Shown: positions 28,771 to 37,822, counted from the first letter of the stretch. The stretch: 64,000 nt of DNA from an uncultured Opitutia bacterium (GCA_903855985.1 CAIOAO010000058.1:1-64000), one strand, 5' to 3'. Program-made: numbers and translations. The notes: generated by a model from the sequence alone, not told the origin.

Positions 28771-29844
28771 TCAGTAGCCTTGGGCTTTCGCCGCCCGGAT
28801 CGCATGCCCCAGCGCCTCGATCTGCGGGCGGAAGGCCTCGTCCATCAGTCCGTTCTCTTGGATCGGGGCGTCCCACGAGATCACGCCGCCCTTGCGGTTG
28901 AAATATTTCGTGTAGGCGATGACGAGCTCGTCGTCGAAACGCTTCGGGTGCTTGCCCCACCATTCGCCCATGATGGTCAGCACGTGCAGCTGCGCGCCGT
29001 CGAGGTAGCGGGAGAAATTCTGCAGTCGCGAGTAGTCCGGCAGGCAGCCGGGGGCCACGGGGAGGTCGCGCTCGATTTCGCCCGGGGTGAAGTCGTCACA
29101 CTCGGTGACCGAGTAGAGTGGCAGGCGCAGGCCGTTGTTGAACGACACGAGGGAGTCGGGGTTGCCGGCCTTGAGCGCCGACGCGAAGCTGCGGTAGTTG
29201 GGCGCATCGGGATGCGAGTAGGCTTCCTTGTTGTAGGGGCCGTCGATCCACCAGCCGTGCACGTTCTTGCCCCAGCGCAGCGACCACTCGCGGCTGACGG
29301 CTTCCCAATTCCTCTGGATCGTCGAGAGCCGCTCGTCCACGGGCTCCTCCAGCCGGGCCTTGGCCACGGCGTCGGCGGCGGGCGCGCCGCCGGGGAGGTA
29401 CACCATCAGCCGGATGCCGAAGGGCTTGAACGCTGCGGCGAGGTCGGCGATCAGGTCGCGCTTCGAGCACTTGCTCGGTTTGATCCCCACGATCGCGTCG
29501 TAGGTGCGGTTGGGGCTGAGGTAGAACCCGGAATTCTGCCCGAGGGTGATGCAGAAATAGGGTACGCGGGCATAGGCCAGTTGTTTGGCCAGACCGTTGA
29601 CGTCGAACGCGTCGATGCGGCGGTTCCAGTCGTCCGCCGTCAGCGTGATCGGCTTCAGGTTGCTGGCTGAATCGGCGAGGTAGTGGACGAACATCCCCCA
29701 GCGGGCGTCATGGAACCAATCGGTATTGGCGCGTTTCCAGGGCGTCGGGGCCGGCGTGGTGCTCACGGTCACGTGCTTACCGGCGGGCGTGGGACGTTGT
29801 CCATGTCGGAATGCAGAAGGGGAAGCCAGGAATCCAGGAAGCAA
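28771..29844 (-). CDS. alpha-L-fucosidase-like (GH29-like) protein
   Basis: WFHDARWGMFVHYL, YFCITLGQNSGFYLSPN, HGWWIDGPYN, CDDFTPGE; a GTG start near 29766 is possible. Confidence 0.65.
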   Translation of the reverse strand: MLPGFLASPSAFRHGQRPTPAGKHVTVSTTPAPTPWKRANTDWFHDARWGMFVHYLADSASNLKPITLTADDWNRRIDAFDVNGLAKQLAYARVPYFCITLGQNSGFYLSPNRTYDAIVGIKPSKCSKRDLIADLAAAFKPFGIRLMVYLPGGAPAADAVAKARLEEPVDERLSTIQRNWEAVSREWSLRWGKNVHGWWIDGPYNKEAYSHPDAPNYRSFASALKAGNPDSLVSFNNGLRLPLYSVTECDDFTPGEIERDLPVAPGCLPDYSRLQNFSRYLDGAQLHVLTIMGEWWGKHPKRFDDELVIAYTKYFNRKGGVISWDAPIQENGLMDEAFRPQIEALGHAIRAAKAQGY

Positions 29845-29874
29845 ACCTTCCGTTCCTGGTTTCCTGGCCTCCCC
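29820..29874. repeat. palindromic intergenic element (CCAGGAATCCAGGAA / TTCCTGGTTTCCTGG)
   Basis: Imperfect inverted repeat between the AraC-family and fucosidase-like genes. Confidence 0.6.
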
Positions 29875-29883
29875 TTAAAAAAC

Positions 29884-30834
29884 TCACGTGATCAGCGCCG
29901 TATCGCCCTTGCGCCAGCTCGTCGGGGTCACGCCGGTCTTCTGCTTGAAGATCTGGGAGAAATAATACGGGTCCTGGAAACCCGTCTGCAGCGCCACCTG
30001 CTCCACGGGGAGATCCGAGTTCTTCAGCAGCAGCTTGGCCCGGCTGAGCCGGACCTGCAGCCGGTATTGGTGCAGGGACTGGCCCGTCTCCGACTTGAAC
30101 GCGCGCCGCAGCCAGTGGTAGCCCGCGCCGATCTTTTTCGAGAGCAACTCCAGATCCAGTTCCTGCTCGAGGTGCTGGCCGAGCATCAGCTTCGCCTCGT
30201 GCACAAGGTGCTCCGTGCGCGTCTCGGCCGGCGGGGCGGCCACGGCGCCCGTGGACAACTCCGCCAGGATCTGCCCCGCGAGCGATCCCAGCACGCGGGA
30301 CGTGCCCGTCGAATGGTGACGCAGACAGCCCACCGCCTCGGTGAACAGCCGCAGCAGCGCGCTGCTGTCGGACGGGGCAAACACGGGGTGGCCCGGCGTG
30401 AAGATGTGCTTTTTCAGCAACCGCTCGACGGATTCGCCCTTCAAGCCGATCCAGTATTCGAACCAGCCGGACTGCTTCTGCGGCGCGTAGCGGTGCCACT
30501 CACCGGGAAACAGCAAAAACGCGCTGCCCGCTGATATTTTCTGCCGGCGCCCGCCTTCCTTCCCCGATTCCAGCACGCCGCCGCCGCGGGTGATGAAGTG
30601 GATCTGCAGCTCGTCCAGCTTGCGGCCGTCCTCCCAGCGGAACGTGTACTGCTTGGGATGGCCCTCGGGCGGGTAGGGCGCGCCGGGCGCGATGTCCACG
30701 TAGCCCGCCGACGTGGCATAGATGCCCCAGTCGCGATCTTTCGAGTCGACCAGCAGGTAGCGGTGGAAACTTTGGGGGGCGTCGCTCAAGGGGTGGGCGC
30801 TCAAAAAACCTAGGTAAACGCTCAGACTGTCCAT
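29884..30834 (-). CDS. AraC-family transcriptional regulator
   Basis: N-terminal cupin-like sensor (GSAFLLFPGEWHRYAP); C-terminal HTH YHWLRRAFKSETGQSLHQYRLQVRLSRAKLLL...VALQTGFQDPYYFSQIFKQKTGVTPTSWR. Confidence 0.92.
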   Translation of the reverse strand: MDSLSVYLGFLSAHPLSDAPQSFHRYLLVDSKDRDWGIYATSAGYVDIAPGAPYPPEGHPKQYTFRWEDGRKLDELQIHFITRGGGVLESGKEGGRRQKISAGSAFLLFPGEWHRYAPQKQSGWFEYWIGLKGESVERLLKKHIFTPGHPVFAPSDSSALLRLFTEAVGCLRHHSTGTSRVLGSLAGQILAELSTGAVAAPPAETRTEHLVHEAKLMLGQHLEQELDLELLSKKIGAGYHWLRRAFKSETGQSLHQYRLQVRLSRAKLLLKNSDLPVEQVALQTGFQDPYYFSQIFKQKTGVTPTSWRKGDTALIT

Positions 30835-30911
30835 GTCCCCGGGGGTGGCAATCCGCTAGTGTCGACGCACCCCCAACCCCGGCGTTTCCCTCCGCGCCGT
30901 CCCCTGCTTGC

Positions 30912-32582
30912 ATGAAAGTCCCCGCCTTGCAGCGCCTCCGCGCGAAAATGAAGTCCGGCACGCCCGTCTACGGGCTCTGGATCACGCTGGAATCGCCGAG
31001 CATCTGCGAGATGGCGGTCGGGCTGGGACTCGACTGGGTGACGATTGACGCCGAGCACGGCCACCTCGACTGGAAGGAAATCGTCGAGCACATCCGCGCC
31101 GCGGTCCGCAGCGACACCGTGGTGTTCGTCCGCCTGGCGGAAAACTCCCCCGCGCTGATCAAGCGCGCCCTCGATGTCGGCGCCGACGGCGTGATCATCC
31201 CGTGGATCGAGACCGCCCTGCAGCTCGAGGCCGCCATCGCCGCGGCGACGTATCCGCCGCGCGGCATCCGCGGCATCGGCGCCGAGCGCGCGACGTGCTG
31301 GGGCCAGTGCTTCATCGAGCACACGGGCGAGGCCGACCAGAACGTCATGGTCATCCCCATCATCGAGACGGTGCGCGCGGTGAAGAACATCGCCGAGCTC
31401 GCCGCCGTGAAGGGCGCGGAACTCTATTTCTTCGGCCCCGCCGACCTGTCCTCCACCGCCGGCTTCCCCGGCCAGTGGGAGGGGCCGGGCGTCGGCGACA
31501 TGATCGTCTCGGCCAAGGACGCGCTCCGCGCCGCCGGCAAGCACTGCGGCGTCGTCGCCACCGACAACGCCAACCTCGCCAAGCGCAAGGACCAGGGTTT
31601 TGCCGCCATCGCGCTCGGGCTCGATGCCGGCCTGTTGATCCGCAGCCTGCACGCGACGCTTGGCGCCGCCGGGCGCGACCGCCAGATGCGCGCCTCCTTC
31701 ACCCTCGAGAACAACGCCGCGGCCCTTGCCGCCGAAAAACCGGTGAGCTGTGCGCCGCCGGAGATGAAGCCGGACCGCAACGAGGTCATGAACAAGCCGG
31801 GCAGCGGCCCGCAGTTCGCCATCACCCCCGGCGTGAAGTTCGACTGCCTCGTGGGCGCGCACAACACGGCGCGCAACCTGACCACCGGCTACGTGACCTT
31901 CGCCCCCGGTGCTGTCCTGCCGTGTCACCGCCACACGTTCGGCGAATCCATCACGCTCCTCCGCGGCCGCGCCGTCATCGACGTGGAGGGCCGCTGCTAC
32001 GAGGTCGGGCCGCTCGACAATGTCACCGTGCCGCGCGGCCTCGCGCACAAGGTCACCAATCTCTCCCGCACCAACCCCGCGGTGTTCCATATCGCCCTGG
32101 CCTCGGCCAAGCCGGACCGGGAGCTGGTGGACACGTTTTTCCCGCGGCGCACCATGCCGGAGGTCACGGCGACGCGTCCCGGCGGCGAACGCGTGACGTA
32201 CCAGAAGAAGGTTGAGCGCTACGCCCCCGGCAATGGCGCGGCCTTCGTGGACTTCTGCAACGCCGAGCTCGTGCCCGGCATCGAGATGAGCGGCGGCTAC
32301 GGCCTGTTCCAGCAGGGTGGGCGGCTGCCGGCGCACCTGCACGATTTCGACGAGTCCATCAGCATCGTCGAGGGCTCCGCGACCTGCCTCGTCGAGGGCC
32401 GCCGCTACACGCTGGGCAACCTCGAGACCGCGCTGCAGCCCCGCGGCCGGGTGCATTATTTCATCAACGAAACGCCCGCGCCGATGGGCATGATCTGGTT
32501 CTACGCCGGCCCGATGCCCGAGCGCATCGTGGTGGACGAGACCTGCGCCACCGTGCCCAACGTCGCGATGGCGAGCGCCTGA
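30912..32582 (+). CDS. HpcH/HpaI-family aldolase fused to two cupin domains
   Basis: GLWITLESPSICEMAVGLGLDWVTIDAEHGHLDWKEI, VIIPWIETA, YPPRGIRG; C-terminal LPCHRHTFGESITLLRGRAVIDVEG and LPAHLHDFDESISIVEGSATCLVEG cupins. Confidence 0.88.
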   Translation: MKVPALQRLRAKMKSGTPVYGLWITLESPSICEMAVGLGLDWVTIDAEHGHLDWKEIVEHIRAAVRSDTVVFVRLAENSPALIKRALDVGADGVIIPWIETALQLEAAIAAATYPPRGIRGIGAERATCWGQCFIEHTGEADQNVMVIPIIETVRAVKNIAELAAVKGAELYFFGPADLSSTAGFPGQWEGPGVGDMIVSAKDALRAAGKHCGVVATDNANLAKRKDQGFAAIALGLDAGLLIRSLHATLGAAGRDRQMRASFTLENNAAALAAEKPVSCAPPEMKPDRNEVMNKPGSGPQFAITPGVKFDCLVGAHNTARNLTTGYVTFAPGAVLPCHRHTFGESITLLRGRAVIDVEGRCYEVGPLDNVTVPRGLAHKVTNLSRTNPAVFHIALASAKPDRELVDTFFPRRTMPEVTATRPGGERVTYQKKVERYAPGNGAAFVDFCNAELVPGIEMSGGYGLFQQGGRLPAHLHDFDESISIVEGSATCLVEGRRYTLGNLETALQPRGRVHYFINETPAPMGMIWFYAGPMPERIVVDETCATVPNVAMASA

Positions 32583-32595
32583 TTTCCCCCGAGCC

Positions 32596-33636
32596 ATGCC
32601 CGCCCCCTTCAACCTCAAGCTCACCGCCGACTTCTTCGACGCCGCCGGAAAACCGAAGTATCAGGACATCGGCCTGTCCGTGCTTTCGGCGGCGCCCCAC
32701 ATCCGGCAGTCCCCGTTTGCCGTGCACAGCCCGGAGATCTCGCCCGAGCAGCTCGCGGGGGCGAACGGCGTGATCGTGCTGACGCCCAAGGTGACGGCGA
32801 AATCCGTTTCCTCGGCGAAGGACCTGCTCGCCATCGGCCGTTTCGGCGTGGGCTACGATTCCGTGGACGTGCCCGCGTGCACGGCGGCGGACGTCGCGGT
32901 GTTCATCACCAGCGGCGCCGTGGACCGCCCGGTCGCCGAGGCGGCGGTCGGCTGGATGATCGCCCTCACGCATCACATGCGCACCAAGGACCGTCTCGTG
33001 CGCACCGGGGAGTGGGAGGTGCGTTCGCGTTTCATGGGCAGCGAATTGCGCGACCGCACGCTCGGCGTCATCGGTCTCGGCGGCATTGCCCGCCACCTGA
33101 TCAAACTCCTCGAGAACTGGGGCATGAAGCCGCCGCTGGCGTTTGACCCGTTCATTGACGACGCCGGTGCCGCCAAGGCGGGCGCGCGCAAGGTGAGCCT
33201 GGACGAGCTGCTGCGGGAGTCGGATTTTGTCTCCATTCACTGCCCGCTCACCGAGCAGACCCGCGGCCTGATCGGCCCGGCGCAACTCGCGCTGATGAAA
33301 CCCGGCGCCTACCTGCTCAACACCGCGCGCGGCGGACTGGTGGACGAGGACGCACTCTACGCCGCGCTCAAATCCAACCGCATCGCGGGTGCGGCGCTGG
33401 ATTGCTTTGCGCAGGAGCCGGTCACTTCGCCCTCACGGTTCGCGGACCTGGACAACGTCCTGCTCGCGCCGCACTGCATCGCGTGGACGCATGAGCTGTT
33501 CCGCGACATCGGCCGCACCGCCTGCCAGGGGATGATCGACCTGTCGCTCGGCCAGAAACCGCGCGGCTTGGTCAATCCCGACGTGCTGGCCAAGCCGTCG
33601 TTCCAGGAGAAATGGCAGCGTCTCTGCCCCCGCTGA
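32596..33636 (+). CDS. D-isomer-specific 2-hydroxyacid dehydrogenase
   Basis: RTLGVIGLGGIARHLIKLL, FVSIHCPLTEQTRGLIG, LLNTARGGLVDEDALYAAL, LLAPHCIAWTHE. Confidence 0.92.
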   Translation: MPAPFNLKLTADFFDAAGKPKYQDIGLSVLSAAPHIRQSPFAVHSPEISPEQLAGANGVIVLTPKVTAKSVSSAKDLLAIGRFGVGYDSVDVPACTAADVAVFITSGAVDRPVAEAAVGWMIALTHHMRTKDRLVRTGEWEVRSRFMGSELRDRTLGVIGLGGIARHLIKLLENWGMKPPLAFDPFIDDAGAAKAGARKVSLDELLRESDFVSIHCPLTEQTRGLIGPAQLALMKPGAYLLNTARGGLVDEDALYAALKSNRIAGAALDCFAQEPVTSPSRFADLDNVLLAPHCIAWTHELFRDIGRTACQGMIDLSLGQKPRGLVNPDVLAKPSFQEKWQRLCPR

Positions 33637-33644
33637 ATTTCGTC

Positions 33645-34490
33645 ATGACCACCAAAAAGAAAACCAAGCCATCGGGATCCGGCCGGCTGGCCGGCCGCGT
33701 CGCCTGGATCAGCGGCGCCACCTCCGGCATCGGCGAGGCCGCGGCGGAATTGTTTGCCCGCGAGGGCGCGAAGGTGGCGATCGTCGGCCGCCGGCGCGAA
33801 CTCGGCCAGGCCATTGCCCGCCGCATCAACCGCACGGCGCCCGGCGCCGCGATTGCCCTGGCCTGCGACGTGAGCCGGGAGCGCGACGTGAAGGCCTCCA
33901 TCGCCGCGACGGTGAAGCGCTTCGGCCGGCTTGATATCCTCGTCAACAACGCCGGCATGGTGGAGATCGGCGACCTGCACACCTACACCGAGGCCCAGTG
34001 GGACCGCGTGATGGGCGTGAACGTCAAATCCATGTTCTTCGCCTTCAAGCACGCCTTCCCGCACCTGCGGAAGGCGAAGCGCGGCTATGTCGTCAACGTC
34101 GGCTCGATCAGCAGCTTTGTCGGCCAGGCCCGCACCCCCGTCTACACGACGACGAAGCACGCCATCCTCGGCCTCACCCGCTCCATTGCGCTCGACTACG
34201 CGGCGCACGGCGTGCGCTGCAACTGCGTGTGCCCGGGCATCACGGAAACGCCCATGCTGTGGGAGCACCTCAACGTCCGCCCCGATCCCAAGGCGGCGCT
34301 GGCCGAGCGCCTGCAGCGCGTGCCGATGGGCGTCTCGCTTTCGCCGCTCGATGTGGCGAAATCCATCCGGTATTTCAGCTGCGAGGATTCCGCCGGCATC
34401 ACGGGCACGTCGCTCACGATTGACTGCGGCTACCTCACGGCGGCCGAGTGGCAGTGCACCGGCCCGACCCTGTTCCAGGAGAACGTCTAA
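33645..34490 (+). CDS. short-chain dehydrogenase/reductase
   Basis: GRVAWISGATSGIGEAAAELFAREGAKVAIVGRR, LVNNAG, VNVGSISSFVGQARTPVYTTTKHAILGLTRSIALDYA. Confidence 0.93.
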   Translation: MTTKKKTKPSGSGRLAGRVAWISGATSGIGEAAAELFAREGAKVAIVGRRRELGQAIARRINRTAPGAAIALACDVSRERDVKASIAATVKRFGRLDILVNNAGMVEIGDLHTYTEAQWDRVMGVNVKSMFFAFKHAFPHLRKAKRGYVVNVGSISSFVGQARTPVYTTTKHAILGLTRSIALDYAAHGVRCNCVCPGITETPMLWEHLNVRPDPKAALAERLQRVPMGVSLSPLDVAKSIRYFSCEDSAGITGTSLTIDCGYLTAAEWQCTGPTLFQENV

Positions 34491-34496
34491 ACCCCC

Positions 34497-35342
34497 ATGA
34501 AAGCAAAATTCGCCTGCGCCGACTTCACCTTTCCGCTGCTGAGCCATCCGCACGCGCTGGACCTGATCGCCAACCTCGGTTTCCAGGGCGTGGACATCGG
34601 CCTGTTCGAGCAGCGTTCGCACCTGTGGCCGTCGAAGGAGTTCAAGAACGTCAAGGCCAGCGCGCGGAAGCTGAAGCGCGCCCTGGGTGACCGCGGCCTC
34701 GTCGCCGCCGACGTGTTCCTGCAGATGATGCCGGACTTCACGCCGTTCGCGATCAACCAGCCCAGCGCCGCCCGCCGCCGGAAGGCGCGGGACTGGTTCC
34801 TGCGCACGCTGGAGTACGCCGACGCCGTGGGGTGCGAGCATGTGACGACGCTGCCGGGCGTGGTGTTTGCGGAGGAGGGGAGGGACGCCTCGCTGGCGCG
34901 CTCCGCCGACGAACTCGGCTGGCGCGTCGAGGAAAGCTGCGCGGCCGGCCTGATCTTCGGCACGGAGGCGCACGTCGGCTCCATCGTCACGACGCCCGAG
35001 GAAACCGCGGACCTGGTCCGGCGCGTGCCCGGCCTGACGCTGACGCTCGACTACACCCATTTCACGCGCGCCGGCATCTCCGACCGCAGCATCGAGCCCC
35101 TCGTGCCGCATGCCAGCCACTTCCACATGCGCGGCGCCTGCCGCGGCCGGCTGCAGTGCAACCTGAAGCAGAACACCATTGATTACCCCCGCATGCTCGC
35201 GGCGATGGCCAAGGCCGGCTACAAGCGCTGGATCGGCGTCGAGTACATCTGGATCGACTGGGAGCACTGCAACGAGAGCGACACCATTTCCGAAACCATC
35301 CAGCTCCGGGACCTGATCCGCCAGGCGGCGGCGAAGCTCTGA
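34497..35342 (+). CDS. sugar phosphate isomerase/epimerase-family TIM-barrel protein
   Basis: MKAKFACADFTFPLLSHPHALDLIANLGFQGVDIGLFEQ, LTLTLDYTHFTRAGI, HFHMRGA, GVEYIW. Confidence 0.8.
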   Translation: MKAKFACADFTFPLLSHPHALDLIANLGFQGVDIGLFEQRSHLWPSKEFKNVKASARKLKRALGDRGLVAADVFLQMMPDFTPFAINQPSAARRRKARDWFLRTLEYADAVGCEHVTTLPGVVFAEEGRDASLARSADELGWRVEESCAAGLIFGTEAHVGSIVTTPEETADLVRRVPGLTLTLDYTHFTRAGISDRSIEPLVPHASHFHMRGACRGRLQCNLKQNTIDYPRMLAAMAKAGYKRWIGVEYIWIDWEHCNESDTISETIQLRDLIRQAAAKL

Positions 35343-35351
35343 CCATGCCCG

Positions 35352-35993
35352 ATGTCCGCCCCGACGCTCCGCCCCCCCGCACTCGCGCTCCTCGAGGTTT
35401 ACTCCCTCGGGGCCGCGCTGGTGGTGCTCGACCGGATCGAGAAGGCCGCGCTCGTGCGCGTGCTGCAGGCGGAGCTGAACGATTACTACGGCCTGTTTCT
35501 CAAGCTCTCGGGCGATTCCGCCTCGGTGCGGATCGCGATCGAGACGGCGCGGGCCATCACCACGGAAATGAAGGTCGCGCTCACCGCCAAGGCGCTCGAC
35601 GCCCCGGATGCGGCGGCCTGGTCCGTGATCGAGAGTCCGCCGGAGTACCAGCCGCTGCTGGAGCAGGAAGTCGTTTTCATCCCCCAACCCACGAAAGTTG
35701 CCATGAGTGATAAATCCAAAGTTCCCGAGGCCATCGGCCTGCTCGAAACGCAGGGCTTCACCGCCGTCACCGCCGCCACCGACGCCGCCTGCAAGGCCGC
35801 CGGCGTGCGCGTCATCGCCAAGGAAAAGCTCGGCGGTGGCTACGTCACCGTGATCTTCGAGGGCGATGTCGCCGCCGTCACCGCCGCCGTCGCCGCCGGC
35901 CGCGCCGCCGCCGAGGCCGTCGGCAAGCTCATTTCCGCCCATGTCATCCCGCGCCCCAGCGAGGGCGTCGGCCAGATCCTCACCCGCCTCTGA
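35352..35993 (+). CDS. tandem BMC-domain shell protein (BMC-T-like); second domain has its own in-frame ATG at 35703
   Basis: Domain 1 LALLEVYSLGAALVVLDRIEKAALV...LSGDSASVRIAIETAR; domain 2 AIGLLETQGFTAVTAATDAACKAAGV...KLGGGYVTVIFEGDVAAVTAAVAAG...VIPRP. Confidence 0.8.
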   Translation: MSAPTLRPPALALLEVYSLGAALVVLDRIEKAALVRVLQAELNDYYGLFLKLSGDSASVRIAIETARAITTEMKVALTAKALDAPDAAAWSVIESPPEYQPLLEQEVVFIPQPTKVAMSDKSKVPEAIGLLETQGFTAVTAATDAACKAAGVRVIAKEKLGGGYVTVIFEGDVAAVTAAVAAGRAAAEAVGKLISAHVIPRPSEGVGQILTRL

Positions 35994-36032
35994 GTCCCTT
36001 TACCCAGCATCAATCAACCCATCATCATCATC

Positions 36033-36302
36033 ATGAACGAATCCATCGGAATGGTAGAAACCCGCGGCTACGTCGGCAGCATCGAGGCGACCGACGCCAT
36101 GGTTAAGGCCGCCAACGTCACCCTCAGCCGCCAGATCCAGATCGGCGGCGGCTTTGTCACCGTCGTCGTCAAGGGCGACGTCGGCAGCGTCAAGGCCGCG
36201 GTTGACGCCGGCGCCGACGCCGCCAACCGCGTCGGCGAGCTCGTCTGCTCCCACGTCATCGCCCGCCCGCACCCCGATCTCCTCAAGCAGGTCGGCCTGT
36301 AA
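36033..36302 (+). CDS. BMC-H shell protein
   Basis: [64 protein letters not shown]...HVIARPH. Confidence 0.95.
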   Translation: MNESIGMVETRGYVGSIEATDAMVKAANVTLSRQIQIGGGFVTVVVKGDVGSVKAAVDAGADAANRVGELVCSHVIARPHPDLLKQVGL

Positions 36303-36343
36303 TCCCATCACCCATCGCCCTTCACAACTTACCCAATACTCCA

Positions 36344-36631
36344 ATGTCCCACGAAGCACTCGGCATGATTGAAACGAAGGGCCTCTGCGCCCTTCTCGAA
36401 GCGACCGACGCCGCCCTCAAGGCCGCCAGCGTCACGATGACCGGCTGGGAGCCGATCGGCGCGGGCTACGTCACCGCGTTCTTCCGCGGCGATGTCGCCG
36501 CCGTGAAGGCTGCGATCGACGCCGGCGCCGAAGCCGCCGCCAAGGTCGGCGAAGTCATCAGCGTCCAGGTCATCCCGCGCCCGCACGAGGAACTCATCGG
36601 CCTCGGCAAATGGATCGGGAGTCCCGCCTGA
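36344..36631 (+). CDS. BMC-H shell protein
   Basis: [62 protein letters not shown]...VIPRPHEEL. Confidence 0.95.
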   Translation: MSHEALGMIETKGLCALLEATDAALKAASVTMTGWEPIGAGYVTAFFRGDVAAVKAAIDAGAEAAAKVGEVISVQVIPRPHEELIGLGKWIGSPA

Positions 36632-36664
36632 AACTTAAAACGTAACCCCTAACCCATTTCTCCC

Positions 36665-36952
36665 ATGTCAAAAGCCATCGGTCTGCTCGAAACCCGGGGC
36701 CTCGCGGCCCTCGTCGCCGGCACGGACGCCATGCTGAAGTCAGCCAACGTCACCCTCGCCGGTCCCATGAAACAGGTCGGCCATGGCCTCGTCTCCGCCG
36801 TCGTGGTGGGTGACGTCGCCGCGGTCAAGGCCGCCACCGACGCCGGCGCCCAGGCGGCCCGCGCCGTCGGCGAGGTCGTCAGCGTGCAGGTGATCCCGCG
36901 CCCCCACGACGAGGTCGCGTCCATCCTGCCGAAACCCGGCAAGGCCAAATAA
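36665..36952 (+). CDS. BMC-H shell protein
   Basis: [63 protein letters not shown]...VIPRPHDEV. Confidence 0.95.
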   Translation: MSKAIGLLETRGLAALVAGTDAMLKSANVTLAGPMKQVGHGLVSAVVVGDVAAVKAATDAGAQAARAVGEVVSVQVIPRPHDEVASILPKPGKAK

Positions 36953-36956
36953 TCCC

Positions 36957-37271
36957 ATGCTCCTCGCACGCGTCATCGGCACCGTCGTCTCGACCCAGAA
37001 GGACGACGCCCTGCAGGGGCGGAAGCTCCTGCTGCTCCGTCCGCTCCTGGTGGACGAGGCCGGTCAGTTTCGTCCGGGTCCGTCCACCATCGTCGCCGTC
37101 GACTCGCTCGGCGCCGGCCAGGGTGAGACGGTCCTGTTCTGCCAGGGCAGTTCCGCCCGCCAGGCCGCCGGCATGGCCGCGGTGCCCGTTGACGCCGTCG
37201 TCACCGGCATCGTGGACAACGTGGATGTGAACCACCGCACGATCTATCCCGAGTCCAAGGCGGCGAAATAA
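36957..37271 (+). CDS. BMC-P (EutN/CcmL-type) vertex protein
   Basis: MLLARVIGTVVSTQKDDALQGRKLLLLRPLL...VAVDSLGAGQGETVLFCQGSSAR...VDAVVTGIVDNVDV. Confidence 0.93.
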   Translation: MLLARVIGTVVSTQKDDALQGRKLLLLRPLLVDEAGQFRPGPSTIVAVDSLGAGQGETVLFCQGSSARQAAGMAAVPVDAVVTGIVDNVDVNHRTIYPESKAAK

Positions 37272-37277
37272 CCTCCC

Positions 37278-37544
37278 ATGATCCTCGCCCGCGTTGATGG
37301 AGTGATGGTCTCGACGGTCTGCCACCCGAGTTTGCGGGGCTGCCGGACCGTCATCTGCCAGCCGCTCAACGAGCACGGTGCCGCCGAGGGCACACCGGTG
37401 CTCGCCCTCGATGCGCACGGCGCCGGCCAGCACCAGCGCGTGCTGGTCTCCACCGACGGTGCGGCCGCCCGGGCCCAGGTCGGCGATCCGAAATCGCCCC
37501 TCCGCAACACCATCATCGCGATCCTCGACGCCGCCTCCTCCTAA
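37278..37544 (+). CDS. BMC-P (EutN/CcmL-type) vertex protein
   Basis: MILARVDGVMVSTVCHPSLRGCRTVICQPL...ALDAHGAGQHQRVLVSTDGAAAR...RNTIIAILD. Confidence 0.92.
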   Translation: MILARVDGVMVSTVCHPSLRGCRTVICQPLNEHGAAEGTPVLALDAHGAGQHQRVLVSTDGAAARAQVGDPKSPLRNTIIAILDAASS

Positions 37545-37545
37545 C

Positions 37546-37818
37546 ATGCGCCTCGGCCACGTCATCGGAAAAGTCACCCTCAGCCGGCAGGATCCGTCCT
37601 ACTTTGGCGGTCGCTTCCTGCTGGTGCGCCCGTGGGCCGCCCAGAACCAAACCGCGGGCCCGACGCTCGTGGTCTACGACAACCTCGGCGCCGGGCTCGG
37701 CCACCTGATCGGTTTCACCGAGGGCGCCGAGGCCTCCAAGCCGTTCGCCGAGGCCACGCCGGTGGACGCGTTCAACGCCGCCATCGCCGACGAGATTTTC
37801 CACCAGCCACCCCAATAA
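37546..37818 (+). CDS. BMC-P (EutN/CcmL-type) vertex protein
   Basis: MRLGHVIGKVTLSRQDPSYFGGRFLLVRPW...VVYDNLGAGLGHLIGFTEGAEASKPF; inside ORF 37378-37818. Confidence 0.9.
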   Translation: MRLGHVIGKVTLSRQDPSYFGGRFLLVRPWAAQNQTAGPTLVVYDNLGAGLGHLIGFTEGAEASKPFAEATPVDAFNAAIADEIFHQPPQ

Positions 37819-37822
37819 TTTT

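Noticed and set aside
30822-32624. 600-aa minus-strand ORF opposite the aldolase-bicupin gene
   Set aside because: Shadow frame; overlaps the aldolase-bicupin gene, which is conserved.
33357-35942. 861-aa minus-strand ORF across the SDR/TIM-barrel/BMC genes
   Set aside because: Shadow ORF in high-GC DNA; opposite strand has well-recognised families throughout.
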